From Parvularcula bermudensis HTCC2503 (lineage in GTDB: Bacteria > Pseudomonadota > Alphaproteobacteria > Caulobacterales > Parvularculaceae), in contig NC_014414.1 in NCBI RefSeq assembly GCF_000152825.2, positions 1,736,001 to 1,800,000 on the forward strand: 64,000 bases of DNA, read 5' to 3'. Both the position numbers and the translations under genes were made by a program. The notes beneath the pieces were generated by a model. It did no database searches, was not told the DNA's origin, and saw nothing but the letters and a program-made list of their open reading frames with translations. Below, in pieces: positions 63,201 to 64,000 of this stretch. The number at the start of each line of letters is the position of its first letter. Within the stretch, counting starts at the first letter, position 1.

Positions 63201-63736
63201 ACGCGGATATTGCAAGCGTGGTGGGAGAGGGGGAGTCGCGCCATGTCTGTCTGGCGGGGGCGGTGAACGAAGTCACCCGACGTCGTTCGAAGAGCGGAAA
63301 GCCTTTCGCATGGGTGCGGCTCTCTGATCGGTCCGGTGATTTCGAGGTGACTGTTTTCGCCGAGCTCCTTGAGGGGGCGGCGGATCTCCTCGAGCCCGGG
63401 CAATTATTGTTCATGGGCGTGACCGCTGAAGATCAGGATGGAGCCCTTCGGTTGACCGGAGAAAGCGTGCGGGCGCTGTCGACCATGGAAGCGGAGGGGC
63501 CCGGGGGGCGGCGCATGGAAGTCGTGGTGCAGCGACCAGAGGCGATTTACGAGATTAAATCCTGTTTGCAGAATCTAGGCGGGGCTGGGGGGCAGGGGGA
63601 TTTGGTCTTGATCATTCCCGATCCGGCGCTCGATTGCGCGATCGAAGTTGCCGTTGAGGGACAAATGGCGGTGTCTGGCGCCGCAAAGAGTGCCCTTAAG
63701 ACTATAGACGGCGTCGCCCAGGTCATCATTCACTAG
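60278..63736 (+). CDS. dnaE: DNA polymerase III alpha subunit
   Basis: The replicative polymerase catalytic subunit, 1152 residues. The N-terminal PHP domain begins [18 protein letters not shown]. The polymerase palm shows [20 protein letters not shown] near 365 and the catalytic [19 protein letters not shown] near 402-420. The fingers include [20 protein letters not shown], and the C-terminal OB domain is near 980-1060 ([20 protein letters not shown]). I chose ATG 60278 ([11 protein letters not shown]); a GTG two codons earlier is possible. No DnaE2 or PolC features are seen. Confidence 0.97.
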   Translation: [1152 protein letters not shown]

Positions 63737-64000
63737 AGTATTTTTCTAGCGAAGGGGGGAGCGGCTTGCATGAAGAAAATGCGATAAAACAAAGGCCTGG
63801 GAGAGGTTTCGCAACGCCGATTGTCCTTCAACAGCCTTAGAGGTGGTCCCGCGCCTTTGGCTGGGGTGCGCGCCCTGCGCCGCCGCCAAGGGCACTGGAC
63901 GAAGAGGGCTGGCGCTGGCGGATGGGGCTCTCTTGCGTCCTCCTCAAGCGGCGCCTTGGGAAGGGATAGAAGGAGCGGGGAGAGGAGTCGGGAGCAAGGG
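63737..64000. other. Region after dnaE up to the window edge
   Basis: 264 bases with no frame of coding character. A weak CTAGA-N7-TCTAG hairpin with an internal T run (63736-63752) sits directly at the dnaE stop and may contribute to termination. The last 150 bases are very GC-rich and purine-rich on the plus strand, with no tRNA or rRNA features recognised. Confidence 0.4.

Overview
The window is a gene-dense, GC-rich (roughly 60 percent by eye) chromosomal segment of an alphaproteobacterium. The gene set supports that class: a short HdaA-type DnaA-like protein next to ppk and ppx, a PdhB subunit carrying its own lipoyl domain, UbiK, ExoD, a HisN-type phosphatase, and an LptF-LptG-LptD block. 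The content resembles a marine Parvularcula-like genome, but that assignment is an inference from memory, not a search. I see no rRNA, tRNA, CRISPR array, prophage or insertion sequence.

Layout. 0-3.7 kb (minus): lgt, a MidA/NDUFAF7-type methyltransferase, pgeF and prs (cut by the window edge), joined by 4-base overlaps. 3.8-12.5 kb (plus): ubiK-like, ybjN-like, proC, a frameshifted histone-deacetylase-family gene, a histidine phosphatase, xseB, dxs, tlyA and two methyltransferases. 12.5-16.6 kb (minus): two hotdog thioesterases, a PchB-like chorismate mutase and a hydrolase-OsmC fusion (all coupled by ATGA overlaps), then purM-purN. 16.8-22.8 kb (plus): a DUF2066 protein, hdaA, ppk, ppx. 22.8-25.6 kb (minus): rnd and a Tat-exported PhoD-type phosphatase. 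25.8-34.2 kb (plus): a dienoyl-CoA-reductase-like SDR and a scattered pyruvate dehydrogenase locus in the order pdhB, two DUF805 membrane proteins, pdhC, an opposing DUF6356 gene, lpd, a small unknown protein, pdhA. 34.5-39 kb: a large chemoreceptor and a fumC with a single-base frameshift.

39-43 kb is the only accessory-looking stretch: short uncharacterised proteins, a 430-base gene-poor and less GC-rich segment holding a ten-base-period TGGG array that looks like MraZ boxes, and a RusA-like nuclease gene broken by an in-frame amber codon. 43-64 kb returns to core functions: a second lpd, exoD, a HIT protein, a POT peptide transporter, hisN, an XRE regulator, lptD-lptG-lptF, pepA, two tandem YceI proteins, a glucokinase with no canonical start codon in the right place, a UvrD/PcrA helicase, a 33-residue candidate membrane microprotein, and dnaE.

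I did not find a convincing new multi-gene system. The observations most worth checking are the ATA start of glk, the amber-interrupted rusA-like gene, the MraZ-box-like array without mraZ, the frameshifts in fumC and the deacetylase gene, and the DUF805 pair inside the pdh operon.
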